From the NCBI GenBank assembly GCA_049322415.1, contig JBMORI010000085.1:1-64000 (forward strand): DNA of 64,000 bases. The letters run 5' to 3'. Of the stretch, positions 16,624 to 25,630 are shown piece after piece (the first letter of the stretch is position 1; each line of letters begins with the position of its first letter). The translations under genes were made by a program, and so were the position numbers. Source of the stretch: Fundidesulfovibrio sp049322415. Its GTDB lineage: Bacteria; Desulfobacterota; Desulfovibrionia; Desulfovibrionales; Desulfovibrionaceae. The notes under the pieces were generated by a model. It had not been told where the DNA came from. It was given only the letters and a program-made list of their open reading frames with translations, and made no database searches.

Positions 16624-17508
16624 ATGCCCAACTCCTCCAGAATCGAAGTCTTCAGCGACGCAAACAACGTATACAAGCGCGTCGTGCCGCGAAAACGCCT
16701 GATCCTTGGCGTTCTGGCGGCCTTGGTTCTCGTCGTGGCCGGAAACGCTTGGTGGCTGGCCGCCACGTTGAGCCGACCTGCCCTGGAGGAGGAGCTTGAA
16801 GACAACGCCAAGGCCTCGGCCATGCGCAGGCAGGCCCTTGAGCGCATCGAGGCCATGACGGCAGAGATCGGGACGGGAGTGGACCGGCTCATGGAAGGCG
16901 ACGGAAAGCTCCGTGGCATGATAAAACTGGACAAGGAAGCCAGCAAGGCCGCCCAAGGCATCGACGGCGACGGCCAGGCAAAGCCGGACCAGGAGGCGCT
17001 GCTCACGCGGATGGAGGTCCAGGCCGCTTTCGTGAGGGCCCTGAACCGCCCCGTGCGGCTGTCCGGAGCCGACGGCCAATCCCTCCACGGCTTCTTCGCC
17101 AATGCGCCCTCCCCGCTGGGAGCCGCCCCGGACGCCTGGCCCGTGAAGGGAGTGCTCTCCTCGGAGTTCGGCGTGCGTCTGTCTCCATTCGCCGGGCAGG
17201 AGGAGTTCCACAAGGGAGTGGACATCATGGCTCCGGCCGGGACCCCGGTCCGCGCCCCAGCGCCCGGCATGGTCACGTTCGCGGGCGAGGACGCCGAAGG
17301 CACGCAGGCCGTGGTCCTGGACCACGGCGGCGGGTACGTGACCACCTTCTCCCACATGCAGCGCCTGGAGGTGACGCCCGGCGAGACAGCGCCCCGGGGC
17401 ACGGTCCTTGGCGTGGTGGGCCAGGAGGGCCGCTCCACCGGCCCCCATCTGCACTACGAGGTGCGCCTCTACGGCGCTCCGGTGGACCCGAAGAAGTTCC
17501 TGCCCTGA
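16624..17508 (+). CDS. Membrane-anchored M23 (LytM) family peptidase
   Basis: 294 residues. A short cytoplasmic segment, one membrane span (about 23-45), a helical periplasmic stretch (50-115) and a C-terminal M23 domain. Zinc-site motifs are HKGVDIMAP and GPHLHYEVRLYG, with the middle His in TTFSHMQRL, so it looks catalytically complete. M23 enzymes cut peptide cross-links in peptidoglycan. Here the anchor suggests a cell-wall remodelling or division role. It lies 236 bp upstream of the flagellar block, so a link to flagellar insertion through the wall is possible but unproven. Confidence 0.87.
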   Translation: MPNSSRIEVFSDANNVYKRVVPRKRLILGVLAALVLVVAGNAWWLAATLSRPALEEELEDNAKASAMRRQALERIEAMTAEIGTGVDRLMEGDGKLRGMIKLDKEASKAAQGIDGDGQAKPDQEALLTRMEVQAAFVRALNRPVRLSGADGQSLHGFFANAPSPLGAAPDAWPVKGVLSSEFGVRLSPFAGQEEFHKGVDIMAPAGTPVRAPAPGMVTFAGEDAEGTQAVVLDHGGGYVTTFSHMQRLEVTPGETAPRGTVLGVVGQEGRSTGPHLHYEVRLYGAPVDPKKFLP

Positions 17509-17717
17509 AGCCGCCCTGCCGGAGCTTCAAATCCTTGACGCCGGTCGCCGGTCCGTTCCCGCCGCTTCCCCTGCTTTCGCCTCCTGTCCCGCAGTACGGC
17601 CGGCGCGGCCCTTGCTCCGGTGCGGCGCAATCCCGGCGCGGCCGTTGACCCGGCGTTCGGGCCGCGCCGTTTCGCCCATGCGTCCCCGAAGCATCCCGGC
17701 CCGCATCCGCCCTGCGC

Positions 17718-17733
17718 TGGCCCGCGTTTTGCT
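17718..17733 (+). promoter_or_regulatory. Sigma-54-like motif before fliR (doubtful)
   Basis: TGGCCCGCGTTTTGCT matches the sigma-54 -24/-12 pattern with the invariant GG and GC ten bases apart and one central mismatch. Flagellar genes often use sigma-54. However, the predicted start falls at about 17744, directly at the fliR ATG, leaving no room for a ribosome site, so it may be chance. Confidence 0.25.
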
Positions 17734-17744
17734 ATCCAGCGGCC

Positions 17745-18530
17745 ATGGAACTCATGAGCATCGAAGCATCCCAGTTCTACGGCTTCTTCCTGACGATCAT
17801 GCGAGTGAGCATCGTCGTCTTCATGCTGCCGTTCTTCGGGGCCGGCCCCATCCCTGCTCCGGTGAAAGGGGCCTTCTGCCTGGTGCTCTCCCTGGCCATC
17901 TACCCCCGGCTCTCCTTCCCTGGCAGCATGCTGCCGCTCTCCGCCCTGGGGCTCATACTCATGCTCGCGGGCGAGATGGTGCTCGGGCTGGTGCTGGACA
18001 TAATCATACGTTTCCTTTTCGCCGCCATCATGACCGGCGGCCATATCGTGGGATTCTCCATGGGTTTCGCCATGATGAACGTGCTGGACCCCATGACCGG
18101 CACCCAGGAATCCGTCACCGCCCAGCTTCTCTACCAGTGCACCATCCTGATGTTCCTCTCCATGAACGGGCACCTGTTCCTGCTCACGGGCCTGGCCCAG
18201 AGCTTCCAGCTGGTTCCTCCCGGCGGCCTTTTCATCACGCCTAGTCTGGCCGACTCCATGCTCGCCTTCTCCGGGCAGATCTTCGCGATCGCGCTCAAGA
18301 TCGCGGCCCCCGTGATGGCCTCGCTCTTCCTGGTGGACCTGGCTCTGGCCCTGGTGTCGCGCGCCGCGCCCCAGATGAACGTGATCCAGGTGGGTTTCCC
18401 GCTGAAGATCGGCGTGGGCTTCCTCTTCATGACCCTCACCCTCACCGCCCTGTCCCACTTCGTTGGCGACTACATCTCGGACCTCGGTCCCATGTACCAG
18501 GCGGTGATGAACCGGCCCTCGGGCAGGTAG
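17745..18530 (+). CDS. fliR: Flagellar type III export protein FliR
   Basis: A 261-residue polytopic membrane protein with about six spans. It opens with ASQFYGFFLTIMRVSIVVFMLPFFGAG and carries the family's charged loop near PAPVKGAFCLVLSLAIYP. FliR forms part of the FliPQR export gate at the base of the flagellum. It is first in the plus-strand flagellar block and lies 6 bp from flhB. No good ribosome site is seen before the ATG; ATG 17754 three codons on is an alternative. fliP and fliQ are not in the window. Confidence 0.93.
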   Translation: MELMSIEASQFYGFFLTIMRVSIVVFMLPFFGAGPIPAPVKGAFCLVLSLAIYPRLSFPGSMLPLSALGLILMLAGEMVLGLVLDIIIRFLFAAIMTGGHIVGFSMGFAMMNVLDPMTGTQESVTAQLLYQCTILMFLSMNGHLFLLTGLAQSFQLVPPGGLFITPSLADSMLAFSGQIFAIALKIAAPVMASLFLVDLALALVSRAAPQMNVIQVGFPLKIGVGFLFMTLTLTALSHFVGDYISDLGPMYQAVMNRPSGR

Positions 18531-18536
18531 GCGCAC

Positions 18537-19610
18537 ATGGCCGAAAGAGAACCGGGAAGAACAGAAAATGCGACCCCGAAACGGCGGAACGACGCCCGCA
18601 AGAAGGGGTCGGTCCCGAAAAGCGCGGAACTCTCCAAGCTTGTGGTGCTCATGGTGGGCATGCTCGCCACCAAGTACACCATCGGCATCTACGACAGGGA
18701 GATGAGCGAGGTTTTCAGGTGGTTCCTCGGGGACGGCCTCAGGACGCAGCTCACCTTCACCACGGTGAACATCCTTCTTCTGGACATCACCTGGCGCATG
18801 GCCAAGATGCTTCTGCCCACCATGTTCATCCTGGCCTGCGCGGCCTACGTGGTCATGCGCGTGCAGGTGGGCAAGCTCTGGGTGATGCCCTGGCAGAACT
18901 TCGACATGGGCAAGGTGTTCAACCCCATGGCGGGCGTCAAGCGCATCCTGCTCGACCCCAAGACCCTGGTGCGCCTGGGCAGGCAGGTGGCCCAGGCGGC
19001 GGCCATAGGCGTCGCCCCCTATCTGGTGCTCAAGCATGAGTTCGGCAACTTCCTGCCGCTGTTCTACGCCAACGCCCACCAGCTGGCCACGTTCATCCTG
19101 GACAACTCCCTGACCATGCTCTGGTACACCATGGTGCCCATGGTCCTCATCGCCGCGGCGGACACCTGGTACACCCGCTGGGACTACGAAGAGAACCTCA
19201 AGATGACCAAGAGCGAGGTCAAGGACGAGCAGCGCAACGCCGAAGGCGACCCCGAAGTCAAGCAGAAGCAGCGCCAGAAGATGATGCAGGTGATGGGCAA
19301 GCGCATGCTCCAGAACGTGCCCAAGGCGGACGTGGTCATCACCAACCCCACGCACATCGCGGTGGCGCTCCAGTACAACGCCCTGCTGGCCCCGGCGCCC
19401 ATCGTGGTGGCCATGGGCGCGGACCACCTGGCCCAGAAGATCAAGGAAGTCGCCCGGGAGAACGGCGTGCCCATCCGCGAGAACAAGCCCCTGGCACGGG
19501 CATTGTATAAGGATGCCCAAGTCGGGGACATGATCCCGGAGGCGCTGTTCCAGGCCGTGGCCGCCGTGCTGGCCCAGCTGGACAAGTTCCGCAAGGGCCG
19601 GCCCCGCTAG
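18537..19610 (+). CDS. flhB: Flagellar export switch protein FlhB
   Basis: 357 residues. The charged N-terminus (TENATPKRRNDARKKGSVPKS) is followed by four membrane spans and a cytoplasmic domain with the self-cleaving NPTH motif at 270-273. Cleavage there changes export from rod/hook to filament substrates. The linker is long and charged (EENLKMTKSEVKDEQRNAEG). Length is standard. It lies between fliR and flhA on the same strand. Confidence 0.95.
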   Translation: MAEREPGRTENATPKRRNDARKKGSVPKSAELSKLVVLMVGMLATKYTIGIYDREMSEVFRWFLGDGLRTQLTFTTVNILLLDITWRMAKMLLPTMFILACAAYVVMRVQVGKLWVMPWQNFDMGKVFNPMAGVKRILLDPKTLVRLGRQVAQAAAIGVAPYLVLKHEFGNFLPLFYANAHQLATFILDNSLTMLWYTMVPMVLIAAADTWYTRWDYEENLKMTKSEVKDEQRNAEGDPEVKQKQRQKMMQVMGKRMLQNVPKADVVITNPTHIAVALQYNALLAPAPIVVAMGADHLAQKIKEVARENGVPIRENKPLARALYKDAQVGDMIPEALFQAVAAVLAQLDKFRKGRPR

Positions 19611-19654
19611 GACCGGCGGGAACGCATCAAGAAGTCTGAAAGGGTGTCAAAGTT

Positions 19655-21751
19655 ATGGCCAGACAACTCGCGGTGAATTTCGACTACTCCAGGTTCACGA
19701 AACAGGGAGACATCATGCTGGCCGCCGGCGTGGTGCTCATCCTGTTCGTCATGCTCGTGCCCATGCCCACCATGATCATCGACCTCATGCTCACCCTGTC
19801 CATCTCGGTGAGCCTGGTGGTCCTGGTGACGTCCATGTTCATGAGCTCGCCGCTGGAATTCTCCATCTATCCGTCGCTGCTTCTGGTCACCACCATGCTG
19901 CGCCTTGCTCTGAACGTGGCCTCCACGCGCCTCATCCTCATGCACGGCGACGAGGGCACCGGGGCCGCGGGCGAGGTGATCAAGGCCTTCGGCGAGTTCG
20001 TCGTGGGCGGCAACTACGTCATCGGCGTAGTGGTCTTCCTGATCCTGTTCTCGCTCAACAAGACGGTCATCGTGGCGGGCACCACGCGCATCGCGGAAGT
20101 GGCCGCCCGCTTCACCCTGGACGCCATGCCCGGCAAGCAGATGGCCATCGAGGCGGACCTCAACGCGGGCCTCATCGACGAGAAGGAGGCCACCAAGCGC
20201 CGCGACACCATCCGCAAGGAGGCCGACTTCTACGGCGCCATGGACGGCGCGGGCAAGTTCGTCGCCGGTGACGTGAAAGCCACCATGCTCATCACCGTGA
20301 TCAACATCGTGGGCGGCTTCCTCATCGGCGTGCTGCAAAAGGGCATGAACTGGCAGGACGCCGCCGCCACCTACACCATCCTGACCATCGGCGACGGCCT
20401 GGTCTCCATCATCCCCTCCATCATCATCTCGGTTTCGGCGGGCCTCATCGTGTCCCGCGCGGCGGCCGAGGCCAAGATGGGCGAGGAGTTCATAGCCCAG
20501 CTCACCGGCCACCCCAAGGCCCTGGCCCTGGTCAGCGGCATCCTCTTCCTGTTCGGCATCGTGCCCGGCATGCCCTTCATCCCCTTCGCGGCGCTGGCCG
20601 GGCTCATGTACGGGCTCTCCAGGGTGAGCAAGAAGCAGCAGGACATCCTCGCCGACGGACAGGACGACCAGAAGTCCGTTCCCCAGGAGCTGGAGACCCC
20701 CGAGGAAGTGCAGCAATTGCTGCCCCTGGATTCACTGGAGCTGGAAGTGGGCTACGGCCTGATCCCCCTGGTGGACGAGGACCAGAACGGCAACCTGCTG
20801 GCGCGCATCCGCTCCATCCGCCGCCAGTTCGCCCTGGACATGGGCGTCATCATTCCGTCCCTGCACCTGCGCGACAACCTCCAGCTCAAGCCCGGCCAGT
20901 ACGCCGTGCTCATCAAGGGCAACGAGGTGGCCTCGGCGGAGATCCTCATCGACCACTTCCTGGCCATGGACCCCGGCGACGTGAAGCACCGCGTGCAGGG
21001 CGTGGACACACGCGAACCGGCCTTCAACCTGCCCGCGCTCTGGATACCCGAGGCTTCCAAGGAAGAGGCCATGCTGGCTGGCTACACCGTGGTGGACCCC
21101 TCAACGGTCATCTCCACGCACCTGACCGAGGTCTTCCGCCGCAACCTCCACGAGTTCCTGGGACGCCAGGAGGTGCAGGCCCTGCTCGACAACCTGCACA
21201 AGCGCGCCCCCAAGGCCGTGGAGGAGCTGGTGCCCGGAGTGCTCTCCCTGGGACAGGTGCAGAAGGTGCTGCAGAACCTGGTGCGCGAGGGCGTCTCCGT
21301 GCGCGACATGCTGACCATCGTCGAAACTTTGGCGGACTACGGCCTCTCCACCAAGGACCCGGACCAGCTCACCGAGTACGTGCGCTCCCGCATGGGCCGC
21401 TCCATCGTGAAGCCGTTCCTCACCAGCGACGCCACCCTGCCGATCTTCACCCTGGCCCCCTCGGTGGAGGGCATGGTGCAGGAATCCATCCGCCACACCG
21501 ACCACGGGTCGTATCTGGCCATGGACCCGGGCTCGGCCCAGAACCTCATCGCCAGCATCAACCAGAACATGGAGCGGGCCATCATCAGCGAAGGCCAGCC
21601 CGTGCTGCTGGTGTCGCCCGTGACCAGGCCCCACTTGGCCCAGCTTTTGAATAGATTCCTTCCGACGCTGCCCGTCATCTCCCAGGCGGAGATACCGGCG
21701 GAAATCAGGCTGCACTCCCTCGCAACAATAGGAATGAGCCATGCGGGTTAA
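19655..21751 (+). CDS. flhA: Flagellar export gate protein FlhA
   Basis: 698 residues. An N-terminal half with about eight membrane spans includes the conserved FHIPEP-type region (RIAEVAARFTLDAMPGKQMA ... DLNAGLIDEKEA). A large cytoplasmic domain follows that forms the nonameric docking ring for export substrates and chaperones. All signature parts are intact and length is typical. The stop overlaps the flhF start by 11 bp, so the two are translationally linked. Confidence 0.96.
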   Translation: MARQLAVNFDYSRFTKQGDIMLAAGVVLILFVMLVPMPTMIIDLMLTLSISVSLVVLVTSMFMSSPLEFSIYPSLLLVTTMLRLALNVASTRLILMHGDEGTGAAGEVIKAFGEFVVGGNYVIGVVVFLILFSLNKTVIVAGTTRIAEVAARFTLDAMPGKQMAIEADLNAGLIDEKEATKRRDTIRKEADFYGAMDGAGKFVAGDVKATMLITVINIVGGFLIGVLQKGMNWQDAAATYTILTIGDGLVSIIPSIIISVSAGLIVSRAAAEAKMGEEFIAQLTGHPKALALVSGILFLFGIVPGMPFIPFAALAGLMYGLSRVSKKQQDILADGQDDQKSVPQELETPEEVQQLLPLDSLELEVGYGLIPLVDEDQNGNLLARIRSIRRQFALDMGVIIPSLHLRDNLQLKPGQYAVLIKGNEVASAEILIDHFLAMDPGDVKHRVQGVDTREPAFNLPALWIPEASKEEAMLAGYTVVDPSTVISTHLTEVFRRNLHEFLGRQEVQALLDNLHKRAPKAVEELVPGVLSLGQVQKVLQNLVREGVSVRDMLTIVETLADYGLSTKDPDQLTEYVRSRMGRSIVKPFLTSDATLPIFTLAPSVEGMVQESIRHTDHGSYLAMDPGSAQNLIASINQNMERAIISEGQPVLLVSPVTRPHLAQLLNRFLPTLPVISQAEIPAEIRLHSLATIGMSHAG

Positions 21752-22829
21752 GACATTCAGAGGCGCAAGCGCCGCTCAGGTGATGGCCCAGATCAAGAAG
21801 GAACTCGGCCCCGAGGCCGTGATCCTCTCCAACCAGACCCGGCGCGAAAACGGAAAGGCCATGGTCGAGATCATGGCCGCCGTGGAGCCGGACCAGGAAA
21901 CCGGCGGGGCTGAAGACGCGGGCATCCCCGCGGGCGACGCGCGCAAGGCCTCCCCGGGCGGCTGGGAGCGGGAATGGGACGAGATGAAGGGCCACCTCTC
22001 CGCCCTGCTCAAGCCCCACATGAACCTGGACCTTTTGGCCCCTCGCCAGAAACTCGCCATGGAATACCTCCAGCGCGAAGGCGTGGAGGAGTCCACCCTC
22101 ATGGGACTGTTCCGCCGCCTTACCTCCGCCAAAAACGTCTCCCTGCTGGCCGAGCTCGGGCAGATCGCCAGGGTCAAGCCCCTGACCCAGTTCCACGAAA
22201 AGTTCCAGATGGTCGCCGGTCCGGCCGGTTCCGGCAAGACCACCGCGCTTTTGCGCATGGCCGTGGCGGCCCGGCGCGCATCCCCGGACAAGCGCATCGG
22301 CGTCCTCAACTGCGACGCGCGCGGCGCGGGGGGCAAGGCCATGCTCAAACGCTGCGCCGATCTCTCCGGAATCGTCTACGCCGAAGCCTTCGAGCCCGAG
22401 GATTTCATCAAGGTTCTGCTCGCTTGCCGGAACTTTGACGTGATCTTCGTGGACCTGCCCGCCCTGTCCGGCAAGGAGACCCTGGCCGCATGGCTGGCCG
22501 AGAGAAGCCTCGCCCTGCGCGACGACGTTGCCGTGCACCTGACGCTCTCGCCCTATTTCGCCCCGGCCCACTACCGCGCCCTGTGGGAGCGTTACCGCTC
22601 CGGGCTTACGAAAAGCATCATCTGGACGAAACTGGACGAAGCCTGTAGCTTTGGGAGCCTGATCAACGTGGCCCAGGCCACCGGCCTGCCCGCCTCCGCC
22701 CTGTCGCACGGGCCGGGAGTGGCCGGAGCAATGGCCGCAGCCGGGTCGCAGGCGTTGTGGAGACTCGTTTTCAGCCACCAGATGCCCGCCTCCGGCGAGT
22801 CCGGCGTGGGCGTTGAACAAGCCGCCTGA
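21741..22829 (+). CDS. flhF: FlhF, SRP-type GTPase for flagellum placement (divergent GTPase motifs)
   Basis: 362 residues. The short B domain (VKTFRGASAAQVMAQIKKELG) is the FlhF signature. The NG domain has the P-loop GPAGSGKTTALLR near 160 and the G4 motif TKLD. The usual G2 DTYRIGA is replaced by NCDARGAGGKA, and the G3 DTAGR by DLPALSG, so GTP hydrolysis may be weakened. FlhF recruits the first flagellar parts to the pole. It overlaps flhA by 11 bp and flhG by 17 bp. Confidence 0.9.
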   Translation: MRVKTFRGASAAQVMAQIKKELGPEAVILSNQTRRENGKAMVEIMAAVEPDQETGGAEDAGIPAGDARKASPGGWEREWDEMKGHLSALLKPHMNLDLLAPRQKLAMEYLQREGVEESTLMGLFRRLTSAKNVSLLAELGQIARVKPLTQFHEKFQMVAGPAGSGKTTALLRMAVAARRASPDKRIGVLNCDARGAGGKAMLKRCADLSGIVYAEAFEPEDFIKVLLACRNFDVIFVDLPALSGKETLAAWLAERSLALRDDVAVHLTLSPYFAPAHYRALWERYRSGLTKSIIWTKLDEACSFGSLINVAQATGLPASALSHGPGVAGAMAAAGSQALWRLVFSHQMPASGESGVGVEQAA

Positions 22830-23670
22830 ACGGAACAAAGGAATGCAAGGCAATCCCCCCCTGGTTTTTTCGGTCACCTCCGGCAAGGGAGGCGTTGGCA
22901 AGACCAACCTTTCAGTCAACCTGGCGGTGAGCCTGTCCAGGATGGGCAAGCGGGTTGTGCTTCTCGACGCCGACCTGGGCCTTGCCAACGTGGACGTGCT
23001 CCTGGGCCTTGCGCCGGAGCTCAACCTCTTCCATCTGTTCCACAAGGGCATGAGCCTGAAGAAGGTTCTCTACAAAACGCCCTACGGCTTCCACATCCTG
23101 CCCGCCTCGTCCGGCGTGGCCGAGATGCTCTCGCTCTCCACGGGCCAGAAGCTGGAACTGCTTGAGGCCATGGACATCCTGGAAGACAAGATCGACTATC
23201 TCATCGTGGACACGGGCGCGGGCATAAGCGACAACGTCCTCTACTTCAACCTGGCGGCCCGCGAGCGCCTGCTGGTGTTGACGACCGAGCCCACATCGCT
23301 TACCGACGCCTATGCGCTGGTGAAGGTCATGCATTTGAGCCACGCCGTTAACCGTTTCCGCGTGGTGGTGAACATGGCCCCCAGCGAAAAGGCGGCGAAA
23401 CAGGTCTTCGGGAAACTCTACGCCGCGTGCGATCACTTCCTCGATGGAATTTCGCTGGATTTTGTGGACTTTATCCCGCATGATGCAACGGTCAGGCAGG
23501 CGGTGATCAAACAGACCCCGTTCTGCCACATGGCTCCCGAAGCCCCGGCGAGCCTGAAGGTCGCGGATATCGCGCGAAAAATCACCAGCTGGGAAAGCGA
23601 CGCGCACCTGGATGGAAACATCAAGTTCTTCTGGAAAAAGCTCCTCTTCCAAGAGCAGTCCGTGGCTTAG
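22813..23670 (+). CDS. flhG: FlhG (FleN/YlxH), MinD-like ATPase controlling flagellar number
   Basis: 285 residues. It has the deviant Walker A motif SGKGGVGKTNLSVNLAV near 24, DADLGLANVDVLLGL (FlhG-type Walker A') and DYLIVDTGAGISDNV. FlhG partners FlhF to limit flagella to the proper number and place. The N-terminus is short (NKPPERNKGMQG) and may carry an activator helix for FlhF. It overlaps flhF by 17 bp and fliA by 59 bp, so the genes form a tight unit. Confidence 0.94.
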   Translation: MNKPPERNKGMQGNPPLVFSVTSGKGGVGKTNLSVNLAVSLSRMGKRVVLLDADLGLANVDVLLGLAPELNLFHLFHKGMSLKKVLYKTPYGFHILPASSGVAEMLSLSTGQKLELLEAMDILEDKIDYLIVDTGAGISDNVLYFNLAARERLLVLTTEPTSLTDAYALVKVMHLSHAVNRFRVVVNMAPSEKAAKQVFGKLYAACDHFLDGISLDFVDFIPHDATVRQAVIKQTPFCHMAPEAPASLKVADIARKITSWESDAHLDGNIKFFWKKLLFQEQSVA

Positions 23671-24406
23671 CTTCGAATCCGGAGCCAAGCCCTGGCAGGA
23701 TTTCGCTCCCCTGGACCGCCAGGAGATCGTCAGGCACTACTCCCCGAAGATAAAGCTCCTGGCGCTGCGCATGAAAGCCAAGCTCCCCCCCAGCGTTGAG
23801 CTCGGTGAACTCATCAGCGCGGGGGCGCTGGGGCTCATGGAGGCCCTTGGGCGGTTCAAGCCGGAGATGGGCATCAAGTTCGAGACGTTCGCGGAGTCGC
23901 GCATCAAGGGCGCCATGCTTGACGAGTTGCGCAAGCTGGACTGGTTCAGCCGCGGGCAGCGGCACAGGGTGAGGGTCATCGACGACGCCATCCGCAAGAT
24001 GGAGGCCGTCTCCGATGAAACCCCAACGGTCGAAAAGCTCTCCGAGGCCACGGGGCTATCGCCCAAGGAGGTCTCCCAGGCCATGGAAGCCATGCAGAGC
24101 CAGCTGTGCCTCAGCCTGGACGCCATCACCGAGAACCTTACCTCCTTCAAGCAGCAACAGATCGACAACGAACCGTACAAATCGGCCGCGCTCAAAGAAA
24201 TCGTTGACAAACTGGCTCTGCTTATTGATGAACTGACGCCAAGGGAGCAGCTCGTATTGTCCCTCTACTACGTGGAGGAACTCAACATGCGCGAAACCAG
24301 CGAGGTCATGGGCATCACCGAGGGCCGGGTTTCGCAGTTGCATTCCCAGGCCCTGGCCAAACTGCGCGGCAAGTTCAACGCGCAATACGGCATAGTGGAC
24401 GCATAA
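23612..24406 (+). CDS. fliA: Flagellar sigma factor FliA (sigma-28 family)
   Basis: 264 residues with regions 2, 3 and 4 of sigma-28: ELISAGALGLMEALGRFKPE, FETFAESRIKGAMLDELRKL (region 2), DWFSRGQRHRVRVIDDAI (region 3) and an HTH in region 4 (MRETSEVMGITEGRVSQLHS). It directs late flagellar and chemotaxis genes. The called ATG lies 59 bp inside flhG and gives a serine/lysine-rich N-terminus with a poor ribosome site. No other canonical start lies between it and the conserved region, so coupling to flhG translation is likely. Confidence 0.93.
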   Translation: METSSSSGKSSSSKSSPWLSFESGAKPWQDFAPLDRQEIVRHYSPKIKLLALRMKAKLPPSVELGELISAGALGLMEALGRFKPEMGIKFETFAESRIKGAMLDELRKLDWFSRGQRHRVRVIDDAIRKMEAVSDETPTVEKLSEATGLSPKEVSQAMEAMQSQLCLSLDAITENLTSFKQQQIDNEPYKSAALKEIVDKLALLIDELTPREQLVLSLYYVEELNMRETSEVMGITEGRVSQLHSQALAKLRGKFNAQYGIVDA

Positions 24407-24484
24407 CCGCGCCGGGCAGCCCGTTCCCGAACGGCCGGCTTCGATGCATAAAAGCCCCCGCCGGGCTCGCAAAAGGAGAAAGAA

Positions 24485-24868
24485 ATGGCTTACAACAAGG
24501 ATATGCGCGTGCTCGTAGTGGACGACTTCTCCACCATGCGCCGCATCATCAAGAACATCCTCCGCCAGCTCGGCTTCACCAACATCATCGAGGCCGACGA
24601 CGGCACCACCGCCTGGGAGACCCTGAACAAGGACAAGATCGACTTCATCATCTCCGACTGGAACATGCCCAAGATGCCCGGCATCGAACTGTTGCGCAAG
24701 GTCCGCTCCAGCGAGGAGTTCGCCGCGCTGCCCTTCCTCATGGTCACGGCCGAAGCCCAGCAGGAGAACATCATCGAAGCAGTGCAGGCCAAGGTTTCCA
24801 ACTACATCGTGAAGCCCTTCACCGCTGAAACGCTCGGACAGAAGATCGACAAGATCTTCGACAAATAA
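24485..24868 (+). CDS. cheY: CheY chemotaxis response regulator
   Basis: A 127-residue single receiver domain. Acidic pocket Asp13/Asp14, phospho-acceptor Asp58 in DFIISDWNMPKMPG, Thr in MVTAEA and Lys in YIVKPFTAE are all present, and the sequence is close to E. coli CheY. Phosphorylated CheY binds FliM and changes motor rotation. AGGAG precedes the ATG by seven bases. It lies directly after fliA; no cheA or other chemotaxis genes are in the window. A GC-rich hairpin without a T-run follows at 24874-24893. Confidence 0.95.
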   Translation: MAYNKDMRVLVVDDFSTMRRIIKNILRQLGFTNIIEADDGTTAWETLNKDKIDFIISDWNMPKMPGIELLRKVRSSEEFAALPFLMVTAEAQQENIIEAVQAKVSNYIVKPFTAETLGQKIDKIFDK

Positions 24869-24946
24869 CCACGGGCGGGGCCAAGGCCCCGCCTCCCCGC
24901 CGCCATGCATCCGCCTCCGGAGCCAGGGGGACCGCGCCAGGACGCC

Positions 24947-25630
24947 ATGTCCCCCGACACTGACGAACAGGCGAAAGCCAAGCTCGACGACACCGAACTC
25001 AACGTCGGTTCGCCTCGCGCCGTCCAGAAGGTGGAGCTGGACCTGGACGACGCGCCTTTCCTGGTGGACGAGGAACCCGCCCCGGCAGCAGCCGAGGAGA
25101 TTCCCACCGCCCCGCCGCCGCAGGAACTCGAAGGCCCCGTCAAGCTTCCCTTATGGAAAAACAAGAAGGTCCTCATCGGAGGCGCCGGAGGCCTTCTCCT
25201 GCTCATCGGCCTGGCCGTCTGGTGGTTCTTCATCCGCGAGGCGACCCCGCCTCCGCCTCCGCCACCGCCCCCCGTGCAGGAGCCTCAGAAGCCCGTCGAA
25301 CCGCCCGCGCCCCCGCCGCCGCAGGACATCTTCGTGGAGATGGCCCCCTTCGTGGTCGAAAAGACCGACGAGAAGGGGATCACCAAGGTGATCTCCCTCA
25401 AAATCAAGCTGGTCTACAAGGAAGACCCGCGTCTGGCTCGGGAACTCCAGGCCAAAAGCTTTGCCGTGCGTGACGGACTGTATTATAATTTGAAGAATAA
25501 GACTTTCGCCAATCTGACCGATAAGGATTCCGTGGAACAGCTCCGCGACGAGTTGCGGGGCGTGGTGAACAACTACTTGAACACGGGTCAGATCGAACAG
25601 GTGCTTTTCGAGGAAATGCTGGTGAAATGA
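24947..25630 (+). CDS. fliL: FliL-like flagellar basal-body membrane protein
   Basis: About 227 residues from ATG 24947, which has a close AGGA; ATG 24905 would add 14 low-complexity residues. An acidic cytoplasmic N-terminus is followed by one membrane span near 77-97 (KKVLIGGAGGLLLLIGLAVW), a long Pro-rich linker with nine consecutive prolines, and a periplasmic FliL domain (IFVEMAPFVVEK ... LTDKDSVEQLRDELRGVVNNYL). FliL strengthens the stator-rotor connection. The extended proline linker is longer than in typical FliL. The next gene overlaps its stop by 4 bp. Confidence 0.85.
   Translation: MSPDTDEQAKAKLDDTELNVGSPRAVQKVELDLDDAPFLVDEEPAPAAAEEIPTAPPPQELEGPVKLPLWKNKKVLIGGAGGLLLLIGLAVWWFFIREATPPPPPPPPPVQEPQKPVEPPAPPPPQDIFVEMAPFVVEKTDEKGITKVISLKIKLVYKEDPRLARELQAKSFAVRDGLYYNLKNKTFANLTDKDSVEQLRDELRGVVNNYLNTGQIEQVLFEEMLVK

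Noticed and set aside
24874..24893. Terminator after cheY
   Set aside because: GGCGGGGC/GCCCCGCC is a good hairpin but has no T-run, and fliL follows closely, so at best it attenuates or protects the transcript.
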